Source: Naumovozyma dairenensis CBS 421 (taxonomy: Eukaryota; Ascomycota; Saccharomycetes; Saccharomycetales; Saccharomycetaceae). From it: a stretch of DNA of 64,000 bases. This document shows positions 19,240 through 32,000 of this stretch, piece after piece; position 1 is the first letter of the stretch; every line of letters begins with the position of its first letter. Both the position numbers and the translations under genes were made by a program. The stretch is from positions 186,001 to 250,000 of the forward strand of contig NC_016489.1 in NCBI RefSeq assembly GCF_000227115.2, written 5' to 3'. Under the pieces are notes generated by a model. That model saw only the letters and a program-made list of their open reading frames with translations, did not search any database and was not told the DNA's origin.

Positions 19240-22200
19240 ATGGTTCCTCTCACAAAAAGAAAGAGAGATGAAGAATCTCCTTTAACGAGAGAAGATGCTA
19301 CAAAACAACCAGAAGCTTCTGCTCTTATAAGAAATACTGAAGAAGTATCATTTCCAAGAGGTGGGTCATCAGCATTAACCCCTTTAGAACTGAAACAAGT
19401 AGCTAATGAAGCTGCCAACGATGTTTTATTTGGTAAAGAATCTGAACCTACAAGCAATGAAGCATCTAGACCTAAGAAGAAGAAAAAGATTAGTAAGAAA
19501 AAATCCTCATCGAAAACAGAAAGCGGTAATGATGAAGAAGAAGAGGAAAAATTAAATGTTGTTCAACACGCAAATTTCAAGACTTTAAAGGTCGGATCTT
19601 TATTACTTGGTCAAATCTCATCTATTACCAAAGCCGATCTCTGTGTTACATTCACTGATAATATTTCTGGTTACATTAATTTAACACATATTTCAGAACA
19701 ATTTACGTCCATGTTAGAGGAACTAGATGAAGACATGTCCTCATCCGATGAACAGGATACGAAAAACAAAGAAGATAATGAAGAATATGATTCATCCGAT
19801 GATGAAAATTCTGAAAATAAGAAACCACAGACAAACAAAGAGCTACCATCATTAGAAAGATATTTCAAAATTGGTCAATGGTTAAGATGTTGCGTGATAA
19901 CTAATAGTGCTTTGGAACCAAAGATGAAAAAGAAAAACAGTAAGAGAATTGAACTAACAATTGAACCATCCCGCGTAAATCCATTTCAAGAAGATGATCT
20001 CCTTAGATCAACAGCTGTCCAATGTTCAGTTAAAAGTATTGAAGATCATGGTGCGACTCTAGATCTCGGTATTGAAAACATGACTGGGTTCATTTCCAAG
20101 AAAGATTGTCCAGATTTTGAAACTTTATTACCAGGTTCAGTGTTCTTAGGTAATGTTTTCAAAAAATCTGATAGATCAGTGCAAGTTAATATGGATTTCA
20201 CTAATAAAAAGAATAAAATAACACAAATTTCTTCAGTCGATGCTGTTGTGCCAGGTCAATCTGTTGACTTGTTATGTCAACAAATTACACCAAGAGGTAT
20301 AAATGGTAAAGCATTTGGTCTTGTTCCAGGTTTCATCGGTAATGCACATTTGAGAGTGTTCAAGGAAGAAGATTTAAAACATAAATTCGCCCTTGGTAGT
20401 AATATTCAAGCTAGAATTATTGCAGTACTGACCAACAAAGAGAATGACAAAACTTTAATATTGTCTATCTTACCCCATATTCTTAACTTAGAAAATAAAT
20501 TAAAAGCAACAGAAAGCTTATCAGCCTTCCCAATTGGTTACAAATTTGACTCATGTGATGTGAAAGGTCGTGATTCTGATTACTTATATTTAGCTTTGGA
20601 TGATGACCGTATAGGTCAAGTTCATTCCTCAAGAGTAGGTGAACAAGAAGGAACCGACAAGTTACCAGCTAGAGTTCTTGGTTTTAACTCAGTTGACGAT
20701 GTATATGAATTGGTTACTGCTCCAGAAACTCTGAAACTAAAATACTTGAGAACAAAAGACATCCCAGTTGGTGAGTTATTAACTGGCTGTGAGATCGAAA
20801 CTGTTTCTAGTAAAGGTATGAAACTAAAAATATTCAATGGTCAATTTACGGCAACCGTTCCATCATTACACATTTCGGATACTCGTTTGGTTTACCCAGA
20901 AAGAAAATTCAAGATTGGTTCTAAAGTAAAAGCTAGAGTGCTTAATGTGGATGAAAAGGGCCGTGTATATGTCACTTTGAAGAAAACCTTGGTCAATATC
21001 GAAGATGATAGTGATATCCAATTTATCTCGACCTATGCTCAAGCTAAGACTATTCAAGAAAAAAGTGAAAAGACAGTTGCTACAGTCGAATCTTTCAGGC
21101 CCAATGGTTGTATTGTTTCATTTTTTGGTGGTTTAACAGCATTCTTGCCGAATGCTGAAATCTCAGAAGTTTTTGTTAAGAGACCAGAAGAACATTTAAG
21201 ACTTGGTCAAACGGTCATCGTCAAAATTTTGAAAATGGATGAAGAACAATCAAGAATGCTAGTAACATGTAAGATTTCCAATGATCAAGCCGAACAGAAA
21301 AAGGAAAGAATTGAGAAATTAATTCCGGGTCGTTCTATAGTTGATGTTACCGTTCTTGAAAAAACCAAAGAATCTCTAATCGTCGAACTACAAGATGTTG
21401 ACTTACGTGGTGTCCTTTATGTTGGTCATTTATCGGATGCTAGAATAGAACAAAATAGAGCAGCATTCAAGAAGATTGTAGTAGGTTCTAAGCTAACAGG
21501 TCTAGTTATAGATAAGGACACAAGAACTCAAATCTTCAATTTAACTTTGAAGAAGTCGCTACTAAAGGATGCTGAAAAAGAATCATCTCCGTTATCTTAT
21601 GCTGATCTTAAATCAAAGGATAAAACTACTCCATTGCATGGTTACGTTAAATCTATTTCAAATAAAGGTATATTTGTTGCTTTTAATGGTAAATTTGTTG
21701 GTTTAGTTTTACCAAGTTACGCCGTCGAAAGCCGCGACATTGATATTTCCAAGGTATTTTACATCAATCAATCTGTTACTGCTTATTTATTGAGAACTGA
21801 TGACGATAATCAAAGATTCTTGTTGACTTTGAAAGAACCTACCAATAAAGTAACGATCACTACCAACTCCCTTGAAACTATCAATCCAGTTGATCCATCA
21901 ATGAAGAGTTTGAAAGACTTCACCCCAGGCACTTTAGTGAAAGCTCAAATCAAAGGTATTAAAAAGAACCAATTGAATGTAATCTTAGCTGATAACTTGC
22001 ACGGTAGAATCGATGTAGCTGAAGTATACGACAACCTATCAGAAATTAAGGATACTAAGCAACCATTAAGTGGTTTCAAAAAAGGTGACATCGTTAAGGC
22101 TAAAATCATCGGTACACATGATATGAAAAGCCATAAATTCTTACCTATTTCTCACCATGCTATCAAAGGTACGGCATTAGAATTATCATTGAAAACTTCT

Positions 22201-24396
22201 GTTTTAGGGAATCCTGTTGTAAATATGAAATCTATTTCCGATGTTTCGGTTGGTGATGAATTAATAGGATACGTTAATAACTATACTTCAAAATTCTTAT
22301 GGCTAACTATTTCCCCAATTTTGAAAGCCAAGATATCTATTTTTGATTTAGCTAAAGATGGTTTGAAAGGATCTGATATTGAATCCAACTTCCCATTAGG
22401 TTGTGCTTTACCTGTTACGGTCACTTCCATCGATACTGAGCATGGCATCATTAATGTTAAAGGTAAATCCCACACTGTCATATCAATTGCTGATATTAAA
22501 GTAGGTGACAGGCTTCCTGCTCGTATTACCAAAGTAACTGAAAGATATTTGTTGTTAGATTTAGGGAACGGAGTTTCTGCTTTATCTTTTGCCACAGATG
22601 CCTTGGAAAATTTCTCTCTTTCATTGGTAGCCTCCTTCAAAGGTAAAGAAAACAAACTTGTTTTCGTGAAGGTTTTATCAGTAGATGTCGAATCCAAAAA
22701 GATCCACGTTTCATTGAAATCTGATTCTGCAAAATCTTCTTCAATTAAGTCCCACGACGATATTAAACAAGGTGACATTGTCGATGCTCTTGTTAAAAAT
22801 GTCTCAGACAAAGGTATCTTTGTTTATTTAAGTGGTTCAATTCAAGCCTTCGTTCCTGTTAGTAAACTATCTGATTCTTATTTGAAAGAATGGAAGAAAT
22901 TCTACAAACCAATGCAACATGTCATTGGTAAAGTAGTGAAATCTGATGAGGATGACCGTATTCTTTTAACTTTAAGAGAATCTGAAGTTAATGGAGATTT
23001 AAATATTCTTAAGGGCTACTCTGATATTAAAGTTAATGACGTTTTCGATGGTACTGTTAAGAATGTCACTGATTTTGGTGTTTTCGTTAAATTAGACAAC
23101 ACAGTTAATGTTACTGGTTTAGCTCATATAACAGAAATTGCTGACACACAACCAAAAGATCTTTCTTCTTTATTCGGTACTGGTGATAGAGTTAAAGCCT
23201 TTGTTTTAAAGGTTAATCCAACCAAGAAACAATTATCCTTAAGTTTGAAGGCTTCAAGATTCAGCAAGGACAGTGCTACTAAGAAAGACACAGCTAAAGA
23301 AGATATGGACGAACCAGTGGATGTCATTGATTACAATAATGAATCTGATGTGGAGTCTGATGTTGATGAACGTCCTGTCGTCACCAAGAAGACAACTGTA
23401 TCTACTGATGATTTATCATTAAGTACTGGCTTTGATTGGACTGCTTCCATTTTAGACCAAGCACAAGATGAAGAATCTGAAGAAGACGAAGATGAAGATT
23501 TCACTGTGAGTAAGAAACATAAACACTCTAAGAAAAAACAGATTGTTGAAGATAAGACTATTGATATCAGCACAAGAGCTCCAGAATCTGTTGCCGATTT
23601 TGAAAGACTAATTATTGGTAATCCAAACTCATCAGTTATTTGGATGAACTACATGGCATTCCAATTACAATTGAGTGAAATCGAAAAGGCTCGTGAATTA
23701 GCTGAACGTGCATTAAAGACTATAAACTTTAGAGAAGAAGCTGAGAAACAAAATATTTGGATTGCTTTATTAAATTTGGAGAATACATTTGGTACTGAAG
23801 AAACTTTAGAAGATGTTTTCAAAAGATCATGTCAGTACATGGATTCCTTTACAATGCATAATAAGCTTTTGAGCATATATCAAATGAGTGAAAAATCCGA
23901 TAAGGCATCCGAATTATATAAAGTTACTGCTAAGAAGTTCGGTAGTGAAAAGGTTTCTATATGGGTTTCCTGGGGCGATTTCTTGATTTCTCAAGGACAA
24001 ACACAAGAAGCACGTTCTATATTAGCTAATTCATTGAAGGCTCTTCCTAAACGTAGTCATATTGAAGTTGTGAGGAAATTTGCTCAGTTAGAATTTGCCA
24101 AAGGTGATCCAGAAGGTGGTCGTTCATTACTTGAAGGTTTGATAGCAGATGCACCTAAGAGAATCGATATATGGAATGTCTATATTGATCAAGAAATTAA
24201 GATCAAGGAAAAGAAGAAGGTTGAAGAATTATTTGAACGCGTTTTGACCAAGAAGGTTACAAGAAAGCAAGCTAAATTCTTCTTTAACAAATGGCTTCAA
24301 TTTGAAGAGAGCCAAAAAGACGATAAAGCTGTCGAATATGTTAAAGCCAAGGCCACTGAATATGTTAACAGTCACGCTGAAGAAATTGAAGCTTAA
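19240..24396 (+). CDS. RRP5: Rrp5, S1-repeat rRNA-processing factor
   Basis: Rrp5 (YMR229C) is required for both 18S and 5.8S rRNA formation, acting in the SSU processome and in early 60S particles at cleavages A0-A3. The 1718 residues match the roughly 1729 of S. cerevisiae. The N-terminus ([20 protein letters not shown]) and the block [20 protein letters not shown] are strongly conserved and fix the start. A lysine-rich segment (about 80-100) precedes about twelve S1 RNA-binding repeats from about 110 to 1360, the last being clear at [20 protein letters not shown]. After an acidic linker (about 1365-1440) come HAT/TPR-type helical repeats to the end ([20 protein letters not shown] onward). 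Its promoter carries PAC and RRPE elements. Confidence 0.98.
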   Translation: MVPLTKRKRDEESPLTREDATKQPEASALIRNTEEVSFPRGGSSALTPLELKQVANEAANDVLFGKESEPTSNEASRPKKKKKISKKKSSSKTESGNDEEEEEKLNVVQHANFKTLKVGSLLLGQISSITKADLCVTFTDNISGYINLTHISEQFTSMLEELDEDMSSSDEQDTKNKEDNEEYDSSDDENSENKKPQTNKELPSLERYFKIGQWLRCCVITNSALEPKMKKKNSKRIELTIEPSRVNPFQEDDLLRSTAVQCSVKSIEDHGATLDLGIENMTGFISKKDCPDFETLLPGSVFLGNVFKKSDRSVQVNMDFTNKKNKITQISSVDAVVPGQSVDLLCQQITPRGINGKAFGLVPGFIGNAHLRVFKEEDLKHKFALGSNIQARIIAVLTNKENDKTLILSILPHILNLENKLKATESLSAFPIGYKFDSCDVKGRDSDYLYLALDDDRIGQVHSSRVGEQEGTDKLPARVLGFNSVDDVYELVTAPETLKLKYLRTKDIPVGELLTGCEIETVSSKGMKLKIFNGQFTATVPSLHISDTRLVYPERKFKIGSKVKARVLNVDEKGRVYVTLKKTLVNIEDDSDIQFISTYAQAKTIQEKSEKTVATVESFRPNGCIVSFFGGLTAFLPNAEISEVFVKRPEEHLRLGQTVIVKILKMDEEQSRMLVTCKISNDQAEQKKERIEKLIPGRSIVDVTVLEKTKESLIVELQDVDLRGVLYVGHLSDARIEQNRAAFKKIVVGSKLTGLVIDKDTRTQIFNLTLKKSLLKDAEKESSPLSYADLKSKDKTTPLHGYVKSISNKGIFVAFNGKFVGLVLPSYAVESRDIDISKVFYINQSVTAYLLRTDDDNQRFLLTLKEPTNKVTITTNSLETINPVDPSMKSLKDFTPGTLVKAQIKGIKKNQLNVILADNLHGRIDVAEVYDNLSEIKDTKQPLSGFKKGDIVKAKIIGTHDMKSHKFLPISHHAIKGTALELSLKTSVLGNPVVNMKSISDVSVGDELIGYVNNYTSKFLWLTISPILKAKISIFDLAKDGLKGSDIESNFPLGCALPVTVTSIDTEHGIINVKGKSHTVISIADIKVGDRLPARITKVTERYLLLDLGNGVSALSFATDALENFSLSLVASFKGKENKLVFVKVLSVDVESKKIHVSLKSDSAKSSSIKSHDDIKQGDIVDALVKNVSDKGIFVYLSGSIQAFVPVSKLSDSYLKEWKKFYKPMQHVIGKVVKSDEDDRILLTLRESEVNGDLNILKGYSDIKVNDVFDGTVKNVTDFGVFVKLDNTVNVTGLAHITEIADTQPKDLSSLFGTGDRVKAFVLKVNPTKKQLSLSLKASRFSKDSATKKDTAKEDMDEPVDVIDYNNESDVESDVDERPVVTKKTTVSTDDLSLSTGFDWTASILDQAQDEESEEDEDEDFTVSKKHKHSKKKQIVEDKTIDISTRAPESVADFERLIIGNPNSSVIWMNYMAFQLQLSEIEKARELAERALKTINFREEAEKQNIWIALLNLENTFGTEETLEDVFKRSCQYMDSFTMHNKLLSIYQMSEKSDKASELYKVTAKKFGSEKVSIWVSWGDFLISQGQTQEARSILANSLKALPKRSHIEVVRKFAQLEFAKGDPEGGRSLLEGLIADAPKRIDIWNVYIDQEIKIKEKKKVEELFERVLTKKVTRKQAKFFFNKWLQFEESQKDDKAVEYVKAKATEYVNSHAEEIEA

Positions 24397-24751
24397 GAAC
24401 AATTTCCTCAAATCTGTTTATCATTAACATCATCATCATATAGAGGCGGTGAGTAAATAAATAAAATGTATATTAGTCTTATTTTATGTTTATTATTATT
24501 CTATATAAAACTTTCCATTATAAGAGAACTTAAAGTATTTACACTTTTACTCTATTTATAAAGCATATATAAAGTCTATAGCATTTCTGTATCGCAGTAT
24601 AAAGGATTGTTTAATCTGTTATTAATTCCTTGATGAGAATTGGGACTGAGTATTTTCATTTGCAATAGTAATCATAATAATATCTATCTATTTCTATTTA
24701 CACGGCTGAACAATTACAATCTCTCACCGTCCCAACAACAAACGTGGATTA
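24397..24751. other. Convergent RRP5-MTF1 3' region
   Basis: A 355-bp AT-rich region between two convergent genes, expected to hold both polyadenylation signals. TTTTATGTTTA at 24482-24492 is an exact match to the yeast replication-origin core. The flanking bases fit the extended consensus only partly, so origin activity is a guess. Confidence 0.35.
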
Positions 24752-25825
24752 CTACGCAGAACTTTCTTCCTGTAAGATATCGATAAAATCCATGTAAATA
24801 TCAGGCTTGAATGGCCAATTTGCAAAAAGCTCTGTTAAATGAATAAATTCTTTCCAATCTAAGTCAGCGGGTGTCTTTTTCAAAAAATCTTTATCTTCAA
24901 TTTTTGATGTGAAATAATCTTTGCTTCCATGTCCCAATGAATCAAAAGCGTCAGTCAATTTCGTTCTTTTTAATACCATAAGATGTTTCGTCACATAGTC
25001 CCAGTTTTCGAAATCCAACTCAATAAACTTGGGAGTAATTTCCAATAAAACGATTGAATTATTTGATGAGTCATTTGAATTACTATGATTTACTGTCTGC
25101 AACATCATTTTGTTATCAGATCCATCAAATACTAAAGGATGATTATTTTTCAACAATACTGCATCGAATTTCTTCAAATCTTTCTCATTTGAAATGGCTA
25201 TTAAATTGATATCAGTCAAAGTGTCACCAATGACACTCATCTTACTTCTATTTTTACTGCCTAATGGAGCTAAGAGTTTGATTGCTGTACTGACAGGAAT
25301 CCACAGTAGCATTTTCACTCTACCGAATCTTTGTAACCAATTTTGATTCCCAATACAGGCAAACCATTGCATGATTAATGATTCGTTGTTATGATTTGTT
25401 AAGTTACCTGTTATTAAGAATGAATCGTGTACTTGTTCAAAAGGTTCTTTCTTCGGTATCAGTACCTTATCCTTTTCAATTAGATTGATAAAGGATTTCC
25501 AGTTATACGGATCTTGTGGATATAATATCAATGGAGAAGATGAAGAATCACTGGTGTAGTTGTTCTGTATGAATCTCAAAAACTGTGGCCTTGATTCCAT
25601 GAGGACGCATTGTGATGGAGAATATCGGTTGTAAAATGTAGCTGATTGTATACCTGGCCCAGAGTATAAATCCAATATTTGTAATTTCGATGGATCCTTG
25701 TAAGTGGCTTCTAAATTCAGTTTATCATATATCTTGTCATAGACATTAGGATTTATTAGATATCTTGCACCATAACGTTGAGTTATCTGTTGAATCTGTT
25801 CTAATGGCGGTAGTGGAACACGCAT
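24752..25825 (-). CDS. MTF1: Mtf1, mitochondrial transcription initiation factor
   Basis: Mtf1 (YMR228W) is the specificity factor for the mitochondrial RNA polymerase Rpo41, melting promoters in the matrix. It has an rRNA-methyltransferase-like fold that lacks methylation activity in this role. In the 357-residue product the SAM-fold motif I is visible as ILDLYSGPGIQSATFYNRYS (about 49-68), and a C-terminal block LDSLGHG-like (FDSLGHGSKDYF) and WPFKPDIYMDFIDI are conserved with S. cerevisiae. It is about 16 residues longer than S. cerevisiae (about 341), mostly in a Ser/Asn-rich loop near 240-255. It lies head to head with TAF7, as expected for YMR228W-YMR227C. Confidence 0.95.
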   Translation of the reverse strand: MRVPLPPLEQIQQITQRYGARYLINPNVYDKIYDKLNLEATYKDPSKLQILDLYSGPGIQSATFYNRYSPSQCVLMESRPQFLRFIQNNYTSDSSSSPLILYPQDPYNWKSFINLIEKDKVLIPKKEPFEQVHDSFLITGNLTNHNNESLIMQWFACIGNQNWLQRFGRVKMLLWIPVSTAIKLLAPLGSKNRSKMSVIGDTLTDINLIAISNEKDLKKFDAVLLKNNHPLVFDGSDNKMMLQTVNHSNSNDSSNNSIVLLEITPKFIELDFENWDYVTKHLMVLKRTKLTDAFDSLGHGSKDYFTSKIEDKDFLKKTPADLDWKEFIHLTELFANWPFKPDIYMDFIDILQEESSA

Positions 25826-26156
25826 AGTTTCTTTTTCGATAGATTTTTCTTAATATCCTGAGTGTACTTAATCACTCAATTGGCAGTACTGATAATATGA
25901 ATGGTAGTATGGAAACGGCGTTTGGTTGCTTTGTATTTCAATAGATAACTTTCAATATTCTTCTGGAACATTATATAACGAATTTTAAATAGCACGATTT
26001 CTTGAACAAAATATTGAACTTCTATATCTATGAAGAAGACACATGAAAGAGAGTAACTGAAAAGTCTTCAAATCAAGGACTACAGAGTAACTTCAGCATT
26101 GTATTCACACGTCATTATCATCTACAGATATCCAATAACAATTTACTGATTGCATC
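25826..26156. promoter_or_regulatory. Divergent MTF1-TAF7 promoter region
   Basis: A 331-bp region between divergent start codons. It must contain both promoters. No recognised factor site, repeat or RNA gene stands out. Confidence 0.5.
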
Positions 26157-28268
26157 ATGCCAGTCATAAAGCTGAAAAAACCAAGAGATCCCAACGACCC
26201 AACGCCCTCATCAGAACAACCAAACTTAAAGAAGATTCGTATTAAAGCAAAGACGTCATCAAGTACCGGATCCACACCATCTACAGAATTAAAGAAACCT
26301 AAATTGAAGATAAATCTAGGCAAGAAGAAAACTAATGGTAAATCTAACAAAGTATCATCATCCAGTAATGGTTTGAAATTAAAGTTGAACTTGAAACCTA
26401 AAAAGAAACAAGAGAAAATTTATAAAGCTCCTAAATTACGGTTGAAACCAATACGGATACCTGGTGAAGGTTATGATTCAGAAGCATCTGATATAGAAGA
26501 TGACCCTTTGATTGAGTCTGGGATCATTTTAAGAGTGATTCCTGATCTTCAATTGGAGTTCATTAAGAATAGCATTGATTCAGGTGATTATTCTGGATTT
26601 AGTATTAAATGGATGGGTCATAGACACGCTATTGTTATAATTAATGATGTAAGGTATGGTGCTATCTTAGTAGATTTACCTACCATCATTGAAGTGAATA
26701 AGAGTGTAGATAGGAAGAATTTGTTAAAGACTTTTGATGTTTGTCAAATGTTGTTGTGTGTTAAAGATTTGAGTAGCAATAATGAGGATGATGAGCATGT
26801 TTTCCAATTGAGAGCTCCGGATTCTGAGGATTTAGTCTCCAAACATTTTGAAAGTTATAAAGATGAAATTGATGGGAATAGGAAGAACTTCTTTAAGAAT
26901 TTCAACACTCTTCCGTCCAACACTAATAATTCAATTTATTCTGAAATGGAACAAAAATATTTGGATGATATTGTGTTGAAAGAATATGATTATAAGCATG
27001 GGTTAACACCACCATTGTATAATGTAAGGAATAGAAGATTTAGAAGAAAAATGAATGCTACAGAATTTGATTATGTGGAGGGTGTTGTTGACATTTTGTT
27101 AAAACAAGATGTGCAAGCTGAAGAAGTCCAATATGAACTGGTTGATGAATCTGAATCTCTTGGTGTATCAATGGCTATACCTAATTCATTTGATGATTCG
27201 TTCTTCAACGAATCTTCGACTGATGTCAGTAAACCACAATCTCAACAAACAGCTACATCAGGAATGACAATACCACTACCGTCTCGACAACCCACCGCAG
27301 TTACTATACAAGAACAAACTCATATAGACCCAGGGATGGAAATGGCTGAAGAAGATGAAGAATTAGATCTAGAGGCGGCATTCAATAGTGAAGAAGAAGA
27401 AGAAGAGGAAGAACGAGGGGAAAATGGAATAATGACACAAGAATTAGTTAAGACCGAAACGCTTTCAGGTGCACCAACATCAACAACAACTACTACTACG
27501 GCAATCACAACCACTACTTCAATTGAGCGGCCACAACAAGCAGCAGCAGCAGCAGCGGCAGCAGCAATTATACCTGGTGAAGAACCAATGGAGGAAGTAG
27601 ATCAGTACCTGGGAGCTGAAGATGAAGATGAAGATGAAGAAGAAGAGGATGAAGAAGAGGAAGAGGAAGAGGATGAAGAGGAGGATGAGGATGACGAGGA
27701 AGAAGAAGACGAAGAGGGCACACGTTCAAATACTAAAGAAATATCAGAAAAGAGACAACATGCAGAATTATTGCAAGATGAATTAAATGAGTTGCAAAGT
27801 ACAGTTGCGCATACTAAGAGCAAGCTCGAAAAGGCTACAAATCCCTTATTGAAGTCAAGATTTATTGATAGTATTAAGAAATTAGAGAAGGAAGTGGAAT
27901 TGAAAAAGAAGCAATTACAAGCTAGTGAAGAAGAACTTCAGAAGCATAAAAAGAGCCAATCTGCGGATGAGGATGATTTGTTTGCATCCACTGCACCGAT
28001 GGATGATGAAGATGGTGAGGATGGTGAAGATGAAGACGACGGTGAAGATGAAGATGACGAGGACGAAGAAATGGATCTTGACGAAGATGATGTTGATGAA
28101 CAACAAGAAGCTGATGATAATGAAGTTGCGAATGTAGAGGAAACGAGTCCCCAAGCTGCTGGAGGTGAGGAAGCAGCTGCATCAGCGGCAGGAGATGAAG
28201 AAAACGGTGGATTAGATCAAAATGACCTTGATATGATGATGTTGTTTGGGGCAGAAGGGGATGAATAG
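26157..28268 (+). CDS. TAF7: Taf7, TFIID subunit
   Basis: Taf7 (YMR227C; TAF67) is a TFIID subunit that pairs with Taf1. The N-terminus ([20 protein letters not shown]) leads through a lysine-rich stretch (about 20-100) to the TAFII55 domain at about 112-255 ([20 protein letters not shown], then [20 protein letters not shown] and [15 protein letters not shown]). The C-terminal half is low complexity: Glu/Asp runs at about 395-420, 480-525 and 620-655, Thr and Ala runs near 440-475, and a coiled-coil of Glu/Lys/Gln at about 530-605. The length of 703 against roughly 590 in S. cerevisiae is explained by these tracts. It is divergent from MTF1. Confidence 0.95.
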   Translation: MPVIKLKKPRDPNDPTPSSEQPNLKKIRIKAKTSSSTGSTPSTELKKPKLKINLGKKKTNGKSNKVSSSSNGLKLKLNLKPKKKQEKIYKAPKLRLKPIRIPGEGYDSEASDIEDDPLIESGIILRVIPDLQLEFIKNSIDSGDYSGFSIKWMGHRHAIVIINDVRYGAILVDLPTIIEVNKSVDRKNLLKTFDVCQMLLCVKDLSSNNEDDEHVFQLRAPDSEDLVSKHFESYKDEIDGNRKNFFKNFNTLPSNTNNSIYSEMEQKYLDDIVLKEYDYKHGLTPPLYNVRNRRFRRKMNATEFDYVEGVVDILLKQDVQAEEVQYELVDESESLGVSMAIPNSFDDSFFNESSTDVSKPQSQQTATSGMTIPLPSRQPTAVTIQEQTHIDPGMEMAEEDEELDLEAAFNSEEEEEEEERGENGIMTQELVKTETLSGAPTSTTTTTTAITTTTSIERPQQAAAAAAAAAIIPGEEPMEEVDQYLGAEDEDEDEEEEDEEEEEEEDEEEDEDDEEEEDEEGTRSNTKEISEKRQHAELLQDELNELQSTVAHTKSKLEKATNPLLKSRFIDSIKKLEKEVELKKKQLQASEEELQKHKKSQSADEDDLFASTAPMDDEDGEDGEDEDDGEDEDDEDEEMDLDEDDVDEQQEADDNEVANVEETSPQAAGGEEAAASAAGDEENGGLDQNDLDMMMLFGAEGDE

Positions 28269-29065
28269 ACTTCAGAAATGCCATACATAACATAAATACA
28301 TAGGGACGATATATAGAAGGAACGAATATATTTATCAGAGTTGTTAAATTTTTTTTTTGAATCTAAGTTAAGTGAAGCAAATTTATATTGCTATGCACAC
28401 TGTTTGAATATACTGTACTGAACATTATGTTGAAATATGCTCATTGTGTTAACCTAATTGGGAAATATATTTCAATTATAATGGGGTTGAGCGCCTAATA
28501 CTTGAATTTAGTAATGGCAACCTAATTAAGAAATATGTTTCAAGTTGTTGTCTATTGGTTGCATATCTTAAAGAAATGTGAAGAGACATTAATGTCTTAG
28601 TAAATTAATTTCCATTATATAGATTTAAATACGTGATAGAATCGACGACGTACTTGACAAGTGTGAATCTCAAGTTCACAACTACAGCTATACGTATAAT
28701 ATATTCCGTATACCAAACACCCATCGCTTACATATATAATTCACGGTTAATAAACAGACCGTGTAACGTGACGCCAAAAAAGGTAATAAACATCACTTCT
28801 TTGAATTTATTGTATCTAAGTCGATGATGAGTTATCTATATGTAAATAGTAGTTTCTGGACAGAAGCAAGCAGATTTTGATATTAGAAAGCATTCAAATA
28901 AGGGAGAAGGTACACATACGTACTTATATTGTTATATTGCTCTGTTGAGAGGAGAAAAACCCATATTTCGTTTCCTATTGCCCATATCGTGCTGGTCATA
29001 ACAACAATAAAAAGCCACTTTCTTCACTGGCATTTTACCATTTCCTACAGCTTCAACCTTCAAGA
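28269..29065. promoter_or_regulatory. TAF7-SNF2 intergenic region with a spaced direct repeat
   Basis: A 797-bp tandem intergenic region holding the SNF2 promoter. Two imperfect 28-nt copies lie at 28451-28478 and 28519-28546. A short reading frame at 28633-28827 shows no recognisable similarity. No tRNA or snoRNA signature was found. Confidence 0.45.
28451..28546. repeat. Spaced direct repeat (2 x 28 nt)
   Basis: The two copies begin AACCTAATT and continue GAAATAT.TTTCAA, agreeing at about 23 of 28 positions with starts 68 nt apart. They lie about 520-615 nt upstream of the SNF2 ATG. Confidence 0.7.
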
Positions 29066-32000
29066 ATGGATCTAGGAATACCAAACAGGGTTCTGACTAA
29101 GGAGGAAATTAGTCGTTGTTATTTGAAATGGCAACAACTTCGAAACCTTTATGGTGAAAATGCTCCTCAGATGCCCGAATTCATTACCTGCACAAGAATA
29201 TTACAGAGAGCTGCAAAACAACAACAGGATGCAAAACAGCAGCTACAGCAGCGACAGCAGCAGCTGCAAAATGAGCAGACTACTAATAGTCCGGTACCAA
29301 ATGATGTAATTCAACGTAAAGAACCAACCGAGACCACGTCGCCTGGCACGTCATTGAATGGTCCAAAAAATGTTCCAACACCAACTAATAATACTTTTCC
29401 AAGTAGCACATCTTTAAGAAGAAATAGTTCATTAGCACAGTCACCTAAAAGTGTTCGGCCTCCCAATGAGAATCAATTCACAGAAACAAGGTCACAAAGT
29501 AACCATATAGAATCCCAAATACCATCTGAACCTAACGATTACCAAACAGGTCATAAGGTAAAGACTACCAATCTCCCATTAAAACAAAATAAGCAAGATA
29601 CTACTGAAAACCTGAATCAAAACTTTAATAACGATAAGGAACAAATAAATCACATAGCAAATGGAAAGGTACAAGAACCGCACAATACTCAAGATAGTTT
29701 ACCTGTTCAATCACCGCCTGCACCAAATCCTTCAAAGCCAAGCGACATGTCTCAGAGTAATGTGCCCAAAATCATTCCAAATAATACCCAAAATGTCGAC
29801 ACTTTTAATAAGAACACGCAACAGTCATCGGCACAAGCAGAATCCAATAATATACAACGCCCTCATCATTCTAACCTATTCACAAATGAACAATCTACTC
29901 TATTAAAAGCACAGATAACGGCATTGAAATGTCTCGTTAACCAGCAATCTGTTCCAGAGGAATGTCAATCAATTATACAAGGATCAATAAATAATCCCCC
30001 CGATTTTAGAAGAATGTTAATGTCTTTAAGTGAGTTTGTAAGAAGACAAACCAATCAAAACCAAGGACCGGAACAACAAAATGATAAATCTTCAAATGAC
30101 CAATTGAATTCTCAATCTCACGATTTTAATAATAAAGTTGATGGCCAAGAGGTTGAAACAAATTTGCAGGAGAGACAAACGGAACAAAAACAACAACTAC
30201 AGGATGGTAAAGAACCAGAACGTAACCATCAAATACCAGACGGTATTACGCCACCACATGTGACTGCGGATGAGTCTACGATACATGCTTCAACAAAGAA
30301 TGAGTTATCAACCCCGCAGTATCTCCCGATAGCTGAAGCTAAACCTATTGGAGCTAAGACAGTAAATGCAGATTTATCACCCAAATCGAAACCACAAGAA
30401 GAAAAGGTAGAAAATAAGGCCAAAGAAGTTGAAATGAAGAAGGAAACCATAGAAGAAAAACCTAAAGAACCAGAATTTGTAGGTGATAAGGAACCTCCAA
30501 AACCTCAACCTCCCATACTGTTGGATGATTTTAAGGCACTTCTCTCTGAAAATGTTGAAAATGTCATTGACGTCAAGGACCCAACAATGATGGTCGATTC
30601 ATTTACTCTTCCTGATTTTTCTCAAAAAGTGACTTACGATTCCTTATTCCCAACTGCAACAGATCCAACATTACACATTCAACCAGGGTTCCTTCCTCCA
30701 GGAATTGATATTCATACTGCCACGGAACTTTACCATACATTAATTGCTTTAAATATCGATACCTCACTAGATGAATGCTTAAATACTATTTTGTCCACTG
30801 AAGATGCAAACAATCTCAAACAAAATGATTGTCTATATGACTACTATGCTCTTCAATTACTACCATTACAAAAGGCAATGCGAGGTCACGTCTTACAATT
30901 TGAATGGTATCAAAATTCTTTATTAACAAATATGCACCCGAACTTCCTTTCCAAAGTGAGAAACGTGAACATACAAGATACATTACTGACACATGAACTA
31001 TATAGAAAACATGAAATATTACAATATGAAAAACGAAAGAAACAAGAAGAACAAAAACTGAATTTGATAATTAACTCATCTGTCGACCAATATACTATAA
31101 GATCAGAAAAGCGGAACCGACGTTTGAAACATGGTCATAAATTGATTAATACTCATGTGACACTTGAGAAAGATGAACAAAAGAGGATAGAAAGAAAGGC
31201 TAAAGAACGTTTGCAAGCATTGAAGGCAAATGATGAAGAAGCATATATTAAATTGTTAGATCAAACAAAAGATACGAGAATTACTCATTTGTTAAAACAA
31301 ACTAATGCATTCTTGGATTCATTGACTAAAGCAGTGAAGGATCAACAAAAATATACAAAGGAAATGATTGATTCTCATTTGTTAGAAAATTCAGAACAAG
31401 AACCATCGGTAACTCCTCAATTAACAGACGCAATAGTCGATGAAGAAGATGAAGATGACGATTTAGCTGGTACTATCGACTATTATAGTGTAGCACACAG
31501 AATAAAAGAAGTAATTACGCGACAGCCTACTATGTTAGTAGGTGGTACCTTAAAAGAGTATCAATTGAAAGGGCTGCAATGGATGGTATCACTTTTCAAT
31601 AATCATTTGAATGGTATCCTAGCAGACGAAATGGGGTTGGGTAAAACTATTCAAACCATTTCATTATTAACATATTTGTATGAAACGAAAAATATTCATG
31701 GTCCTTATTTGGTTATTGTGCCATTATCGACGTTATCAAATTGGAGTAATGAATTTGCAAAATGGGCACCTGCAATGCGAGCTGTCTCTTATAAAGGTTC
31801 ACCTGCTGAAAGAAAATCAAAACACAATATCATTAAATCAGGTGAATTTGATGTCGTCTTAACTACTTTTGAATATATCATTAAGGAAAGAGCTTTACTA
31901 TCAAAGATAAAATGGATCCATATGATTATTGATGAAGGTCATAGAATGAAAAATGCACAATCAAAATTATCCTTGACATTGAATACATATTATCATTCTG

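Noticed and set aside
22281..22811. 176-codon frame antisense to RRP5
   Set aside because: It lies entirely inside the strongly conserved S1-repeat coding region and has no independent signs of coding.
27602..27823. Poly-Ser frame antisense to TAF7
   Set aside because: It is produced by the complement of the Glu/Asp-coding GAA/GAT run.
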